Source: Agrostemma githago | Taxonomy: Eukaryota; Streptophyta; Magnoliopsida; Caryophyllales; Caryophyllaceae | Length of the DNA stretch: 64,000 nt | Direction of reading: 5' to 3' | Assembly (NCBI GenBank): GCA_958450325.1 | Contig: OY288243.1 | Span: forward strand, 39,406,878-39,470,877 | Shown here: one piece after another, positions 1-10,400 of the stretch | How the letters are laid out: every line of letters begins with the position of its first letter | Numbering within the stretch: position 1 is the first letter of the stretch | Notes under the pieces: generated by a model | What the model saw: the letters and a program-made list of their open reading frames with translations, nothing else | Database searches by the model: none | Told to the model about the DNA's origin: nothing | Program-made: the position numbers and the translations under genes

Positions 1-570
1 CTCTTTAAGTAGTACATTACTATTATATCTATATATAATAGGTCCCATAATAATAATAATCAATTAGCTAAATTTACAACTCCTTGTAAATATATTAACG
101 GCTAATTACCACTATCCATAAAAGCATACAAAACCTCAACTAATTTAGTAATTAACGTTTAAATACCAAATTAGGTCTTATTTAATCGTATTAAAATAAG
201 ACGTAAAATTTATTCAGTCAATTATCGTATAATAGACTAATAAACTTAATCGGACAGAGTTCCAAACTCTATCTCCAATAAATAACTCTCGTTACCATGC
301 ATGTATCACTATATACGCAAGGAACTAATTAGCTGTATCAGATACAAATAATTAGTCTTCTATTTGGGTCTCATCCTATAGGTGTGACCAAAAGGGATCA
401 GCTGATCACCGCCGTCTTACGACAGTAACGTCTAACTCTAGTCAGCTGAGCGTTACCGATTTAAGTTAATCAACTGACGTGGAGTATCAATGTACTAATT
501 ATCCCAAATATATTCCGCTCATGAGATTTAATATATCAATGCACTATTGTGGAGGACACTCGCTCCAACA
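1..570 (-). mobile_element. Ty1/copia-type LTR, partial, running off the left edge
   Basis: Read on the minus strand from 570, the sequence begins TGTTGGAGCGAGTGTCCTCC and continues into an AT-rich region. This TG start with that motif is typical of plant Ty1/copia LTRs. It abuts Retand-like LTR sequence exactly at 571, and the missing 244 bp of that LTR are not in the window, so this is best read as an element inserted into the LTR rather than a deletion. The bases atcgg (571-575) would be the 5 bp target duplication. Whether this is a full element or a solo LTR cannot be seen. Confidence 0.7.
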
Positions 571-1125
571 ATCGGATATTGTGTATTGAATGACTCTCGT
601 GCGCCAACGGTTTCGGGCATCCGGAAACCGAGGTTTTGAGTAAGGGGTGAGGGTACGTGTTGGGAAGCCCACAAAGGACACCCAACCCCGCCCGCACATT
701 AGCGGCCTCTACTAAGAATTCGAATGACTTACAATACGCGCGCTAGTTAAACGGGAAAATGATATGCAAAGAGTATTTCCCCTAAACACGTGAATGGAAT
801 TGAAAGGGTTTCTAAGTCAATTTAATGCAACTAAAATTAACGTCAAAGTTGTATTTTAGCATGCGGGTTCATTTAGTATAATAAACGAACGAGAATTAAA
901 TCGACAAAAGAAACAACAAACGCGTTAGTAACGATATAATAATATAACGGATAATAACGGTTTGTGCAAAATATGAGATGAGATGATATAAATATGACGA
1001 TACATGGTTTGAAAAGATAGTATACATGTGATTGATTAAGCACATGTTGACCTAAGCGGTAAAATACTATCGAGTTTGAAAAAATAGAATAATGTACGAC
1101 TCGTGTTTGTAGTCGTTATGAGGCT

Positions 1126-1344
1126 ACTCGATCGAGTGGTCGATGGACTCGATCGAGTAATCCTGTAAAAACGGTTCTGTTTCGCGTTACTGACCGTACT
1201 CGACCGAGTTATTGGCCAACTCGGTAGAGTGCCTGGCCACTCGATCGAGTCACTGTGAGACTCGACCGAGTGGTGGTCGTGACATGCGTTCTGACTTGAT
1301 TTTGAGGTGCCACTCGACCGAGTGGATCAGGCACTCGGTCGAGT
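1126..1344. repeat. Phased array of eight ACTCGATCGAGT-type palindromes (U5 side of LTR)
   Basis: Twelve-base palindromes of the form ACTCG(A/G)(T/C)CGAGT start at 1126, 1147, 1198, 1219, 1239, 1260, 1312 and 1333. Steps between starts are 21, 51, 21, 20, 21, 52 and 21 bp. The copy at 1219 has one mismatch (ACTCGGTAGAGT). The intervening sequences do not match one another well, so palindrome and spacing are conserved while the spacers are not. Confidence 0.9.
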
Positions 1345-2237
1345 GCCCTCTGTGCGATTAAAAAATCGTGTATGAAATAGTGTTGGTTTTGAAATCGTTT
1401 TAAAATCGCTTTAAATTGATCGTCGAGATATGATTAAATCTTCTCCGCATTAATAATGTCATAATTCTAACGAATTGTTTTGACAATTATTTTAGCATCA
1501 ACGAAAATTGCGCCTTAAATTGATTTAATGTGATTTAGAAAAGTCGATGCTTTAATTAAATAAATAATAAAAAACTTGATTCCCTCGACTTCTCCGACAT
1601 CGAATAAATCCCTAAGGATTGTGATGTCGGATCCGTGTCAACGGGTTTCGACCCTTATTGAAATACGATGTTTGCTTTTTGAGAAATCGATGTGAATATG
1701 CGAATGACAATAGTGATACAAACGATATGAAAATTATTGTTGAAGTTAACCTATCTCAATAATCAAGTAACCGGGATATCGGAACGAGCGACCGTCAACG
1801 CTGTGTGCAGTACACTTGTATGTTCGTGTTTCCTCATTCCGATATCACTTATACTCGACACAAATTGATAGGTATTTTAATGTTTTGATACTAGTATTAT
1901 ATTATCGATATTAATGATGCGACAATAACGAAATAAATAGAAAACGACCCATATGAAGATGACGACACGACGCGTGAAGAAGGAAGAGAAGAAAAGGGGT
2001 TTTGACACCCTCAACCTACATGTTCTTGTCTCGGCGCGGACTCGTAACCGTGGCTATAACACAAGAGTCTTCGAGGTTTATGGAGGTTAAGTTATGGTGG
2101 CTTGGGTTTGATGAACCCTAAAGCTAGTTTAGGGTTTGCTAGGGTGTTGCTTAGGGTTTGTAAAAGTATGAGCTAGGGTTGAATTTGAGGTGCTAAAAGT
2201 TCTGAAAAAGGGTGTCTTGAAGTGTGTGCAAAGGGTT

Positions 2238-2246
2238 GCTTATATA
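2238..2246 (-). promoter_or_regulatory. TATA box of the element A LTR (3' copy)
   Basis: On the minus strand the sequence is CTATATAAGC, a good TATA box. Four palindromes at 2275-2378 lie 30-140 bp upstream of it in the transcription direction. The functional copy would be the equivalent in the 5' LTR at about 15085-15093. No transcription start can be shown from sequence alone. Confidence 0.6.
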
Positions 2247-2274
2247 GGAAAAGCTAGGGTTCCGGTTTAGGGTT

Positions 2275-2378
2275 ACTCGACCGAGTAGGCAGCTGACTCG
2301 GTCGAGTAGGCTTGTGCGTCAGCCGTCGGGCTTGCAAGAGGGCCCACTCGATCGAGTGGGTGGGGCACTCGATCGAGT
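2275..2378. repeat. Two pairs of ACTCG..CGAGT palindromes upstream of the LTR TATA box
   Basis: Palindromes start at 2275, 2296, 2346 and 2367, with steps of 21, 50 and 21 bp. They are at the U3 side of the LTR, just upstream of the minus-strand TATA box. The Retand-like element E has the same arrangement (steps 22, 50, 23), also just upstream of its TATA box. Confidence 0.9.
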
Positions 2379-2766
2379 GGCCCAGCTGGGTCACGCGGGT
2401 CACTTGCTTTGGACCGTGACCAAGGATATTTGATGGGTTTGTGTTTGAATTGGGCTTTTGATGTTTGAGGGGTTGTTTGGTATGTCTCGGAAACGACTTT
2501 GACCGGGATTGACCCAATCGTGACAAGTCGGTTTTAATTCCGGTGTCGGTTTCGGCCCAAATTAGCCTTGTTTGATTGGAAACGGCCCACTGGACCTGGA
2601 TTTGAGGTTGATTTTGTGAGATTTGTACTCTGTAAGTGCGTTAGCCAGCGATTAATGGATTTGAGCCCGTATCCGAGCGCATAGAAGCACGTTAGCGTCC
2701 GATCATCATCGGGTGTTTTTTGGAAACTGCCATAGACACCTGGCAGTCAAAATGCGGGTGTCTACA

Positions 2767-2778
2767 GAGCCCCCACTC
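2767..2778 (-). other. Polypurine tract of element A
   Basis: The minus strand reads GAGTGGGGGCTC immediately before the 3' LTR, which there begins TGTAGACACC. This purine-rich run is in the expected place for priming plus-strand DNA synthesis. Confidence 0.8.
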
Positions 2779-3310
2779 TGACTGAGGCTTGGACAAGGCA
2801 AAAGTCAGAGTAGCCACCAGGCCAATCGAGGATTGAAACCTGGCGGACTTCCGGTCGGGTCGTTTATAGTCCATTAGACTCGCGTGAAGGGCTCGCCAGC
2901 CGTAACCTAGAATTCATACCTGAGCCGATAACTCCGCGGGGAATTGGACTTGTCGCATAAGTCCTGGGTGTGCCTGTATGTAGGTCCATCCCGTGAAATG
3001 CCGCCGTTGGCTTCTGCTGGGGAGATATCGTGGGTTGCACGTCCCTGTTTGAGTCGTACCTGTATAAGTCACATAAAATGCATGCAACACGTGGATAGTA
3101 AAGTGACTCGCGCTGGGGAAAATGATTTTTTTGAAATTTTGAAATTTGAAAATTTGAGATTTTTGAGTTTTGGAAATTTTGATATTTTGACCCCTAACAA
3201 AGATTAGGAAAGTTCGGGATGGAGACTTCCATGCTAGTATTGAGACTAGGATTGTGGTTCGATTCCTATTGGGATTAGGAAATTTTCCTAAACGGTTTGC
3301 AAGGCCAATG

Positions 3311-3442
3311 CTATATATAGACCCTTCTTGCTCTTGATTTTCTTCACAAGTCCCATCACAAAACAATCTCTTCTTAGAAGAAAGTCTCTTTGGTTCCCTT
3401 AAGGCAAAAAGAAATTCTCTTCATCTTTTAAGAAGTTTAGCC
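3311..3442 (+). promoter_or_regulatory. Promoter and 5' UTR of the antisense gene of element A
   Basis: A TATA box, CTATATATAG, lies at 3311-3320 on the plus strand, about 120 bp before the ATG of the antisense gene at 3443. The stretch between is pyrimidine- and AA-rich, with no upstream ATG in a strong context, and resembles a plant 5' UTR. The ATG context (TTAGCCATGGGT) is favourable, with G at +4. This suggests transcription independent of the LTR. Confidence 0.55.
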
Positions 3443-5320
3443 ATGGGTATCGATAGGTTGAGTGTGATGTTGCAGGAATGGTCCCGTCGCTTTAGGGATG
3501 CAGATAGGATGGCTTTGAATCAGACGGGGATAACCCAATTGTACCCGTTCCGTCAGATGGTGGTTGACCGCTATTTTCTGGATGCTTGCTTGGCTTATTG
3601 GGATGACATATATCATGTCTTTGCCTTCCCTCGGGGCGAAGTCTGCCCTTTACCTGAGGAGATTGCAGCTATAGGAGGGTGGAACCCGATACTCCATCCC
3701 GCCGTCCCGTACTCGATTTACGACCCGAGGAGGAAGCTGAGAGAATTTCTAGGGCTCTCTCACAACGAGGTGTCCCGTATGATGGATGGTGATAAAATTT
3801 CTCTGATCGACTTGGCTGAGAAATTCATGAACTCTCTCGATGTTCGGGTTAGACCGGCTTACAGCCGTAGGGCCTTCTCTTTTTGCATGCTTCATGTATA
3901 TGCCTTCGAGGGTCATATGGATCTGTTATCTTGTATGGGAAGCACCCGTCTTCTGACCATAGTGGATCTGATGGAGACAGAGCACAGCCCGGCTTGGTTG
4001 ATCACGGGCGAGATTATCCAAGGATTGGATGATCGCAAAAGGGACTCATCCATTCGTCTTACCGGGAGCACCCGTTTGTTGCAAGTATGTCACATGACCC
4101 CTTTTTTTCAATTTTTTGATTTTTTTCGAATTTTTTTTTTTTTTTTTACTGCAGGGGGTACTCGATCGAGTCACCCAGGCACTCGGTCGAGTACCCTCGA
4201 TGGAACTCTCCTGATCTGTCTTCGGAGGTGCTACTCGATCGAGTCACCTTGGCACTCGATCGAGTGCCCTCGTAAAGAGCCTCCTGTTTGCGTTCAGGGG
4301 TACCACTCGATCGAGTGTCCCAAGCACTCGACCGAGTGGCCTTTAGGCGAACGCCTATTTTGCCTTGGAATCTCATGCTTTTGTTTCCTTTTGCAGATTT
4401 GGCTATATGAGAGACTATCAGTGATAGATCCTCCTCTTGATGCGGGCAACTACCGTCATAACCAGGTGATGACGAGGAGGCGGGCCATCGACTTTTCTCG
4501 TCAGATTACGCAGAAGTACTGGGACGAGGTTTTGTCTTTTCATGGCGGCCCGTTAATTCGATGGGTAGTTCCATGGTGGCCCATCTACCTTTGGAGTGGC
4601 TTGGACCCGAGGGACAGAGCCCGCTATCAGGTGATCCTTTCTTTTAAGCAGACGGTTCATCTCTATCCAGATCGCATACTAAGGCAGTATGGATGGACCC
4701 AGCGAATCCCTGAAGTTGAAGCGGTTGTGAGTGATCCTACCCAGTTGACTGATGTAATGTGTGATACCTGGATGCAAAGGTGGTACACACGGCATACTTG
4801 GCCCATTGCCAAATCTCGCCACTCGATCTGGGTTTCAGATTCTTATACGAAGTGGACTAAAGCAGGGGATGCTAAAGCCCGAGCCGCCTTGAAAGTCGAT
4901 GAAGCCTTCGACCTGCTGAGAAGGGAGCAAGCCAAAGACAACAGGGGGTTCTTTGATGAAGGAGACACTCCAGCTACCCTAGTTCGTCTAATGTCTGGTC
5001 ACAAGAAGAAGACTAAGACTCATGCTGAAGGGTCTAGTGCTAAAGGTGCTTGGGGGAAAGTGAGCCCCCAGATGGACTTGGAAAGGAGACTGGGCCCAAG
5101 ACTACCCGTGCAGGACCGACTTGGCCCACGGGACAGACTGCCTGAGCATGTGCGGGCCCGACTTGGGCCGAAGACCGTGATTGAAGACCCGTCACCAAAG
5201 AAACGGGCCCGGGCTAAGGAGGTTCCAATCGTGATTCGGGAACGCTCGCCACCACCCCGAAGACCTCAGGCTCCACGCGACCCGAAGGACAAGGGGAAGG
5301 GGAAGATGCCCGGATACTAG
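3443..5320 (+). CDS. Antisense gene (aORF) of the Retand-like element, plant-mobile-domain/DUF7745-like
   Basis: The frame is open for 625 codons but is better read as two exons, 3443-4084 and 4397-5320, giving about 521 residues. Exon 1 has a stretch like the N-terminal part of plant mobile domain/DUF7745-type proteins: a tryptophan-containing helix (LDACLAYWDDIYHVFAF) followed by CPLPEEIAAIGGW near residues 50-80. Exon 2 continues with IWLYERLSVIDPP, a typical follow-on motif. The C-terminal 120 residues are basic and proline/arginine-rich (PKKRARAKE, RERSPPPRRP), possibly a nuclear or nucleic-acid-binding tail. It lies opposite to gag-pol, between integrase and the polypurine tract, where Tat-lineage elements are known to carry antisense ORFs. 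The function of these proteins is unknown. The frame is intact, unlike the nearby integrase. Confidence 0.75.
   Translation: MGIDRLSVMLQEWSRRFRDADRMALNQTGITQLYPFRQMVVDRYFLDACLAYWDDIYHVFAFPRGEVCPLPEEIAAIGGWNPILHPAVPYSIYDPRRKLREFLGLSHNEVSRMMDGDKISLIDLAEKFMNSLDVRVRPAYSRRAFSFCMLHVYAFEGHMDLLSCMGSTRLLTIVDLMETEHSPAWLITGEIIQGLDDRKRDSSIRLTGSTRLLQVCHMTPFFQFFDFFRIFFFFFTAGGTRSSHPGTRSSTLDGTLLICLRRCYSIESPWHSIECPRKEPPVCVQGYHSIECPKHSTEWPLGERLFCLGISCFCFLLQIWLYERLSVIDPPLDAGNYRHNQVMTRRRAIDFSRQITQKYWDEVLSFHGGPLIRWVVPWWPIYLWSGLDPRDRARYQVILSFKQTVHLYPDRILRQYGWTQRIPEVEAVVSDPTQLTDVMCDTWMQRWYTRHTWPIAKSRHSIWVSDSYTKWTKAGDAKARAALKVDEAFDLLRREQAKDNRGFFDEGDTPATLVRLMSGHKKKTKTHAEGSSAKGAWGKVSPQMDLERRLGPRLPVQDRLGPRDRLPEHVRARLGPKTVIEDPSPKKRARAKEVPIVIRERSPPPRRPQAPRDPKDKGKGKMPGY
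4085..4396 (+). other. Predicted in-frame intron of the antisense gene
   Basis: The segment starts GTATGT and ends TTTTGCAG, is T-rich after the donor and measures 312 bp, a multiple of three, with phase 0. It has no stop codon, so the ORF reads through it. Its translation (poly-Phe, then a repetitive stretch from the palindromes) does not resemble the flanking protein, and joining the ends restores a motif expected in this family. A second possible acceptor is the CTGCAG at about 4150-4154. Confidence 0.65.
4160..4337. repeat. Three pairs of ACTCG..CGAGT palindromes inside the intron
   Basis: Palindromes start at 4160, 4181, 4233, 4254, 4305 and 4326, with steps of 21, 52, 21, 51 and 21 bp. 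This is the same phasing as in the LTRs of this element, although this site is internal and not in an LTR. The pair spacers share only weak similarity (CCCTCG at the start, GGGGTACC or GGAGGTGCT at the end). Confidence 0.9.
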
Positions 5321-5427
5321 TCTCCTTATTTTATTATTTGAATAGTATTATTATTTTCGTGGTGTGATTTTTTTGTGTATGCCGTTTTGGCGTTTTTTTT
5401 TTGTAATCCCGAGTTTATCGAGATATT

Positions 5428-5433
5428 AATAAA
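5428..5433 (+). terminator. Possible polyadenylation signal of the antisense gene
   Basis: AATAAA lies about 110 bp after the stop codon of the antisense gene, in a T-rich 3' region that contains TGTGTATG and TTTTTTTTGTAA (plant far-upstream-like motifs). It precedes the end of the opposing pol frame at 5721, so the two genes are convergent. Confidence 0.45.
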
Positions 5434-5720
5434 AGACATATTATTGAACGACCGTTCCCGTCTTTCGTTTATTGCAGTGGTTGTACCCTTTTGAAGGGTT
5501 GCCTACGTATCCGCAAATGACGGAATCAAACCTAACGTAGTTCAAAATTGATTTGATTGATTTTTTTTTGCAATTTTTTTGAAGTACATCAGGATTATTA
5601 ATTCAAGATGTGTGACAGTAGAATAGTTCATTCTAACTTATCGACTTGTCTAAAATTTTGAAAATTTATAAAAAAAAGACAAATTTTATAAATTTTTGCA
5701 AATGACATTGAGATGGGGGT

Positions 5721-7453
5721 TTATGGGTAGTAGCGCTTCAGCTGGTCCAAGTTGGTTGGGTTGACGAATTCGTTCCCGTCCAAGTCTGTCAGCATCACCG
5801 CTCCTCCTGATAGGACCTTCTTGACTAAATATGGCCCAGCCCAGTTGGGTTTGAATTTACCCCTTGGGTCAACCGGTAGTAAGGCACGAACCGATTTTAG
5901 GACCAGATCCCCTTCCTTGATGTTCCTGGGCCTAACCCGTTTGTTGAAAGCCCGTTGGATCCTTTTTTGATATATTTGAATGTTGTTGAGAGCCCGGGAT
6001 CGCCGTTCGTCTAAAAGGACTAGCGAATCGTATCGGGCTTGGACCCATTCTGCCTCAGGTACTTGGCTTTCAAGTAGAATCCTAAGGGATGGCACCTCTA
6101 GCTCGACTGGTTGGACCGCCTCCATTCCGTATGTCAAGTAATACGGGGTTGCCCCGGTCGCGGTGCGGATTGAGGTTCGATATCCCCATAGGGCAAAAGG
6201 TATTTTGTCGGGCCAGTCCCGGTTTCAGCCATCTTTTTAAGTATGGTGACAATTGTTTTATTGGCCGCTTCTACCGCTCCATTTGTTTGAGGTCGGTAAG
6301 GCGAAGATGTATGCCTTTGAATTTTGTATTTTGCCAGCAATGCGGCAGTTTCAGCTTGAAAGTGGGTCCCGTGATCGCTGATGAACTCGTGAGGGATCCC
6401 ATACCGGCATATTATTTTATTTTGGATAAATTTGGCCACGTGCTTGGCGTTCAAGACACGGTATGACTCGGCTTCGACCCATTTGGTGAAGTAGTCGATG
6501 GCCACCAAGATGAAGCAATGACCTCCCGTCCCGGAAGGATGCACCTTTCCAATTATGTCAATTCCCCATGTCGCAAATGGCCATGGTGATGTCATGGTAT
6601 ATAATAGGGAAGATGGCATATGCTGTACATTGGCGAAGATCTGACAGTTATGGCAGTGTTTGACATACAACTGACAGTCTGTTTCCATGGTGTTCCAATA
6701 GTACCCGAGCCTCATGATTTTTCGGGCTAGCATATGGGCGTTCATATGCGGGCCGTTTTCACCATCATGGACCTCGACCATGACCTTTTCGGCTTGTATT
6801 TTGTCGATGCATAGGAGCAGAGCCCCCTGTGCCGTCTTTTTGTACAATTGCCCGTCATCAGTTCGAACAAATTGGGTTGCTAATCTTCGTAGGGCCTTTT
6901 TGGCCCGATTTTCAGCTTCCGGGGGGTACTCTCCCGTTGTCAGGTAGGTTAGGACAGCTTGATACCAAGGCTCCGGGTCACCTATCTCGATATCCTGAAT
7001 GGCGTGGATGTAGGCTGGCTCGGACCGTCTTTCGACACAGATTGGCATGCTGGTCAGGTGATCCGGGATGTTCAGTAAAGATGCTAATTTGGAAAGTGCA
7101 TCTGCGAACTGATTCTCTTCCCGGGGCAGATAAATGTATTCTACCTTTTGAAATTGTTTCTCTAGAACCCTTACCCGTGCTTGGTAAGCCACGAGATTGG
7201 CGCTCCGAGTTTTCTATTTTTGGAGTGCTTGATTGATGACTAATGATGAATCACCGTGGACCCGGAGGTTTGTTACCCCTAAATCAGCGGCGGCTTGCAG
7301 CCCGTGAATGCATGCTTCGTATTCGGCTGCGTTGTTGGTCACGTCGAAGTCCAACTTGATGGATAAGGGAGTGTGTTCCCCTCGGGGTGAATTAACAGGA
7401 TTCCGACCCCAAATCCTCGGAAGTTGGATGCCCCATCGAAATATATATCCCAT
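5721..7453 (-). pseudogene. Element A: end of second RNase H plus integrase, broken
   Basis: This is the continuation of the gag-pol frame, read from 7453 down. First comes the end of the second RNase H (NNAAEYEACIHGLQAA, HGDSSLVINQ), then a linker, the integrase zinc-binding part (H..H..CHNCQ), a DDE core (WGIDIIGKVHP, FISDHGTHF, NGAVEAANK) and a C-terminal part ending NPTNLDQLKRYYP. Lesions: a frameshift near 7380 at the junction with the upstream ORF, a TAG at 7214-7216, and a frameshift near 6210-6230 between the core and the C-terminal part. The codons on both sides still match the Tat-lineage pattern, so the damage looks recent. A separate integrase from this copy is not expected to be functional. 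Confidence 0.88.
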
Positions 7454-10400
7454 ATTTCCGTATCGGTATGGAATATGTCTTCATCAGGAAAGGCCCATGT
7501 ATCGGTGTGGCCTTCTTCGGATATTGGGCCGTCAGCGAGGAACTCGGCAACTACCCGGCCTTTGATGGCTTTTAATGGTACAAATTTGAGGTCGAACTCG
7601 GATAACATTAAAGTCCATCTTGACATACTACCGTTGAAGATGGGCTTCTCAAATAAGTACTTGATAGGATCCATTTTGGATAACACATGTACCTCGTGAC
7701 TGAGCATGTAATGTCGGAGCTTTTTAGTGACCCAAACCAATGCTAGGCACGTCTTTTCGAGCATTGTATATTTGCACTCATATTCGAGGAACTTTTTACT
7801 GATGTAGTAAATAGCATGTTCTTCTGAATCGACTGTCTGGGCCAGCATAGCCCCCATGGCCGTCTCCGTCGTCGTTAGGTATAACGACAAAGGCAGACCG
7901 TGTTGAGGTGGCATTAGTACCGGCGGAGCAGACAGCATCTCCTTGATTTTGTCGAAAGCCGCTTGACATTTGCCGTCCCATAGCACCCGTTCTCCGATTT
8001 TTAGCTTTTTGAAGATGGGTTCGCATACCATGGTTAGTTTCGAAATGAACCGGCTGATGTATTGGACTTTTCCGAGAAACCCCCTTATTTCCTTTTCGGT
8101 CTTGGGTGGTTGCATCTCGGTGATGGCTTTGATTTTAGCTGGGTCGACCTCGATGCCGCGTTGGCTAACGATATGGCCCAGTAATTTGCCCGACGTTACC
8201 CCAAAACTGCATTTTTGCGGGTTCAGTCTCATGTTGTATTTACGTAGCCGGGTGAAGAACTTTCTTAGGGCTGAAATGTGCCCGCTTCGGTCCTTGGATT
8301 TGACGATCATGTCGTCCACATAGACCTCCACTTCCTTATGCATCATGTCGTGGAGCAAGGTAGTGGCGGTCCGTTGATAAGTGGCCCCGGCGTTGATAAG
8401 CCCAAATGGCATGACGGTGTAACAGTAAGTACCCCACGGTGTAATGAAGGTGGTCTTACCCATGTCCTCCTCTGCCATTTTAATCTGATTGTACCCGGCA
8501 TACCCGTCCATGAATGATATAAGGGCATGATCGGCCGTGTTATCCACCAGTATGTCGATGTGTGGTAACGGAAAATCGTCTTTTGGGCTTGCCTTGTTAA
8601 GATCCCGGAAGTCCACGCAAACCTGCACCTTGCCGTCCTTCTTGGGTACCGGCACGATGTTTGCAACCCAGTCTGGATATTCAGACACTTGTATAAAGCC
8701 TGCTTTAAATTGTTTATCGACCTCTTCTTTGACCTTAAGAGACCACTCGGGCTTCATTCTTCTGAGTTTTTGCTTTACCGGCTTGCACCCATCTTTGATG
8801 GGTATTCGGTGTTTGGCTATCTCCCGGTCTATACCCGGCATGTCCTTGTAGGACCATGCAAAGACATCTTTAAATTCCTGGAGGAGGTCGGTGAATTGTT
8901 TTCTCTCCTCTGAATCTAAAGATAAACCCAACTTAAGCATCTGGGGCTCTAAAGTGGTTCCCACGTTGATGGACTCGGTTTCTTCGATTACCGGATCTCG
9001 GGATTCCCTTTGCTCGAGCTGCTCGACCAGATGTTGAGGTAGGGGTACCTGTTCGTCGGGTTTCTCAATGTCATTGCACATAAAATTTTTGAAATTGAGA
9101 AGATTTTGGAAATAAGACAAGTCGTAAGCAGAACGGTGTTCGTTATTATTATTGATGGTAAATTTTGAAAATAGCTCGAATAGAGCTGCCATCTGATCAT
9201 TGGTCAGAGGCGGGATAGGGAGAGGTCTTGGGACAGGCCCCGAGACCTCAGTGGATAAGGGAAAAGGGGTTACAGACTCGACTTTAGCACCAGACCCTCT
9301 AGACTCGGACTCTGACTCCGACTCTGACTCTGACTCAGACTCGGTATCCGGCATGTCTCCCTCGCCGGTGGTCAGCTTGTAGACCCGTCCTTGACCGTCG
9401 GTCCATTTTATGGTCTTCCTCCAAGCCCTCGTTTCGGTGTTGGCGCCGACCTCGGTGATTAGCTTGGTTGGGTCGAACCGATCGCTGCGAAGGATCAGGT
9501 TGACCAAGTCATTCTTTGGGGCGGGGACGACTTTGTCTTCTCCGAATAAGAGCCCCAGCACGGGCTCGGAATTGTTTTCGCCCTCCTTCGATTTGGCCTG
9601 GACGATGGTGAATATGTCATTAGGGATGAAATTGCATTCTCGAGCCTTTTTGGTCTCGGGATATGTGACGGTGGGTCGGTAAAGGCCCACTTGGATAGCT
9701 CCGAAGACTGGAGTAACGAAGTAATCCGTTAACTTCAGGCTATAAGGGCTTATGTAAGTACCCTTGAGAATGTCGACGGCCTTGTGAATACCGGCCCGAA
9801 CCACGTTTTCCGGGGTTATAGCATACCCCAATCCGAAATGTGACTCGCCATCATTTAGGACCTCGATAATCTTCCCAGCTGGAAGATATGGCCTTGAGGT
9901 TATTCCGGGTAGGTAACCCAGATTTTGTAGCATCGTGTCGATGCTAGTTGTGAAGTAGGGCCTAAAGAGATATTCTTCTTCGATCATGCCCACGAAATCA
10001 AATCCTCGCGGGTCGGCCCGGCCCGTAGCGTTGCAGCTTGCTACGGCAATTGGGGTCGCCTCCAGTGTGATGATACCGTCTTTGAGGGGCATCTTGACTT
10101 TTCGATGGAGGGTAGATGACACGGCCTTGACTGCGTGGATCCAAGGCCTTCCCAGCAAGAGATTGAATGATGAGGTGACATCTATCACCTGAAATTCCAA
10201 TTCCTTTTCGATTGGGCCCGTTATGATCTTCAATTTCACGGCCCCGGCGACAGGTTTTGGGCTTTCGTCGAAAGCCTGGATAGTCTGCGCCGTCGGAAGG
10301 TAATCGGCATCGGTGATGCCGAGTGCTTTTGCGGTCCTTAGAGGAAGGACATTCACGGCTGATCCATCGTCGATAAGGGTCATCGGGAGATATTTACCTT

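Larger units (their letters stand above)
571..2766 (-). repeat. 3' LTR of element A, interrupted by a copia insertion
   Basis: This is a direct repeat of 13418-15613 and ends ...GTGTCTACA at 2766. The first 244 bp (the end that starts TGTGGACATGAC in the other copy) are missing because a copia-type LTR abuts at 571. It contains palindrome clusters at 1126-1344 and 2275-2378 and a minus-strand TATA box near 2238-2246. The low divergence from its partner indicates a recent insertion. Confidence 0.92.

Noticed and set aside
1126..1344. Regular palindromic repeats resembling a CRISPR array
   Set aside because: Units are 12 bp perfect palindromes in a plant LTR retrotransposon, spacers are 9 and about 40 bp alternately, and no cas genes exist nearby.
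2914..3366. Minus-strand 150-codon frame
   Set aside because: It overlaps the promoter and 5' UTR of the antisense gene, has low-complexity content and no known domain.
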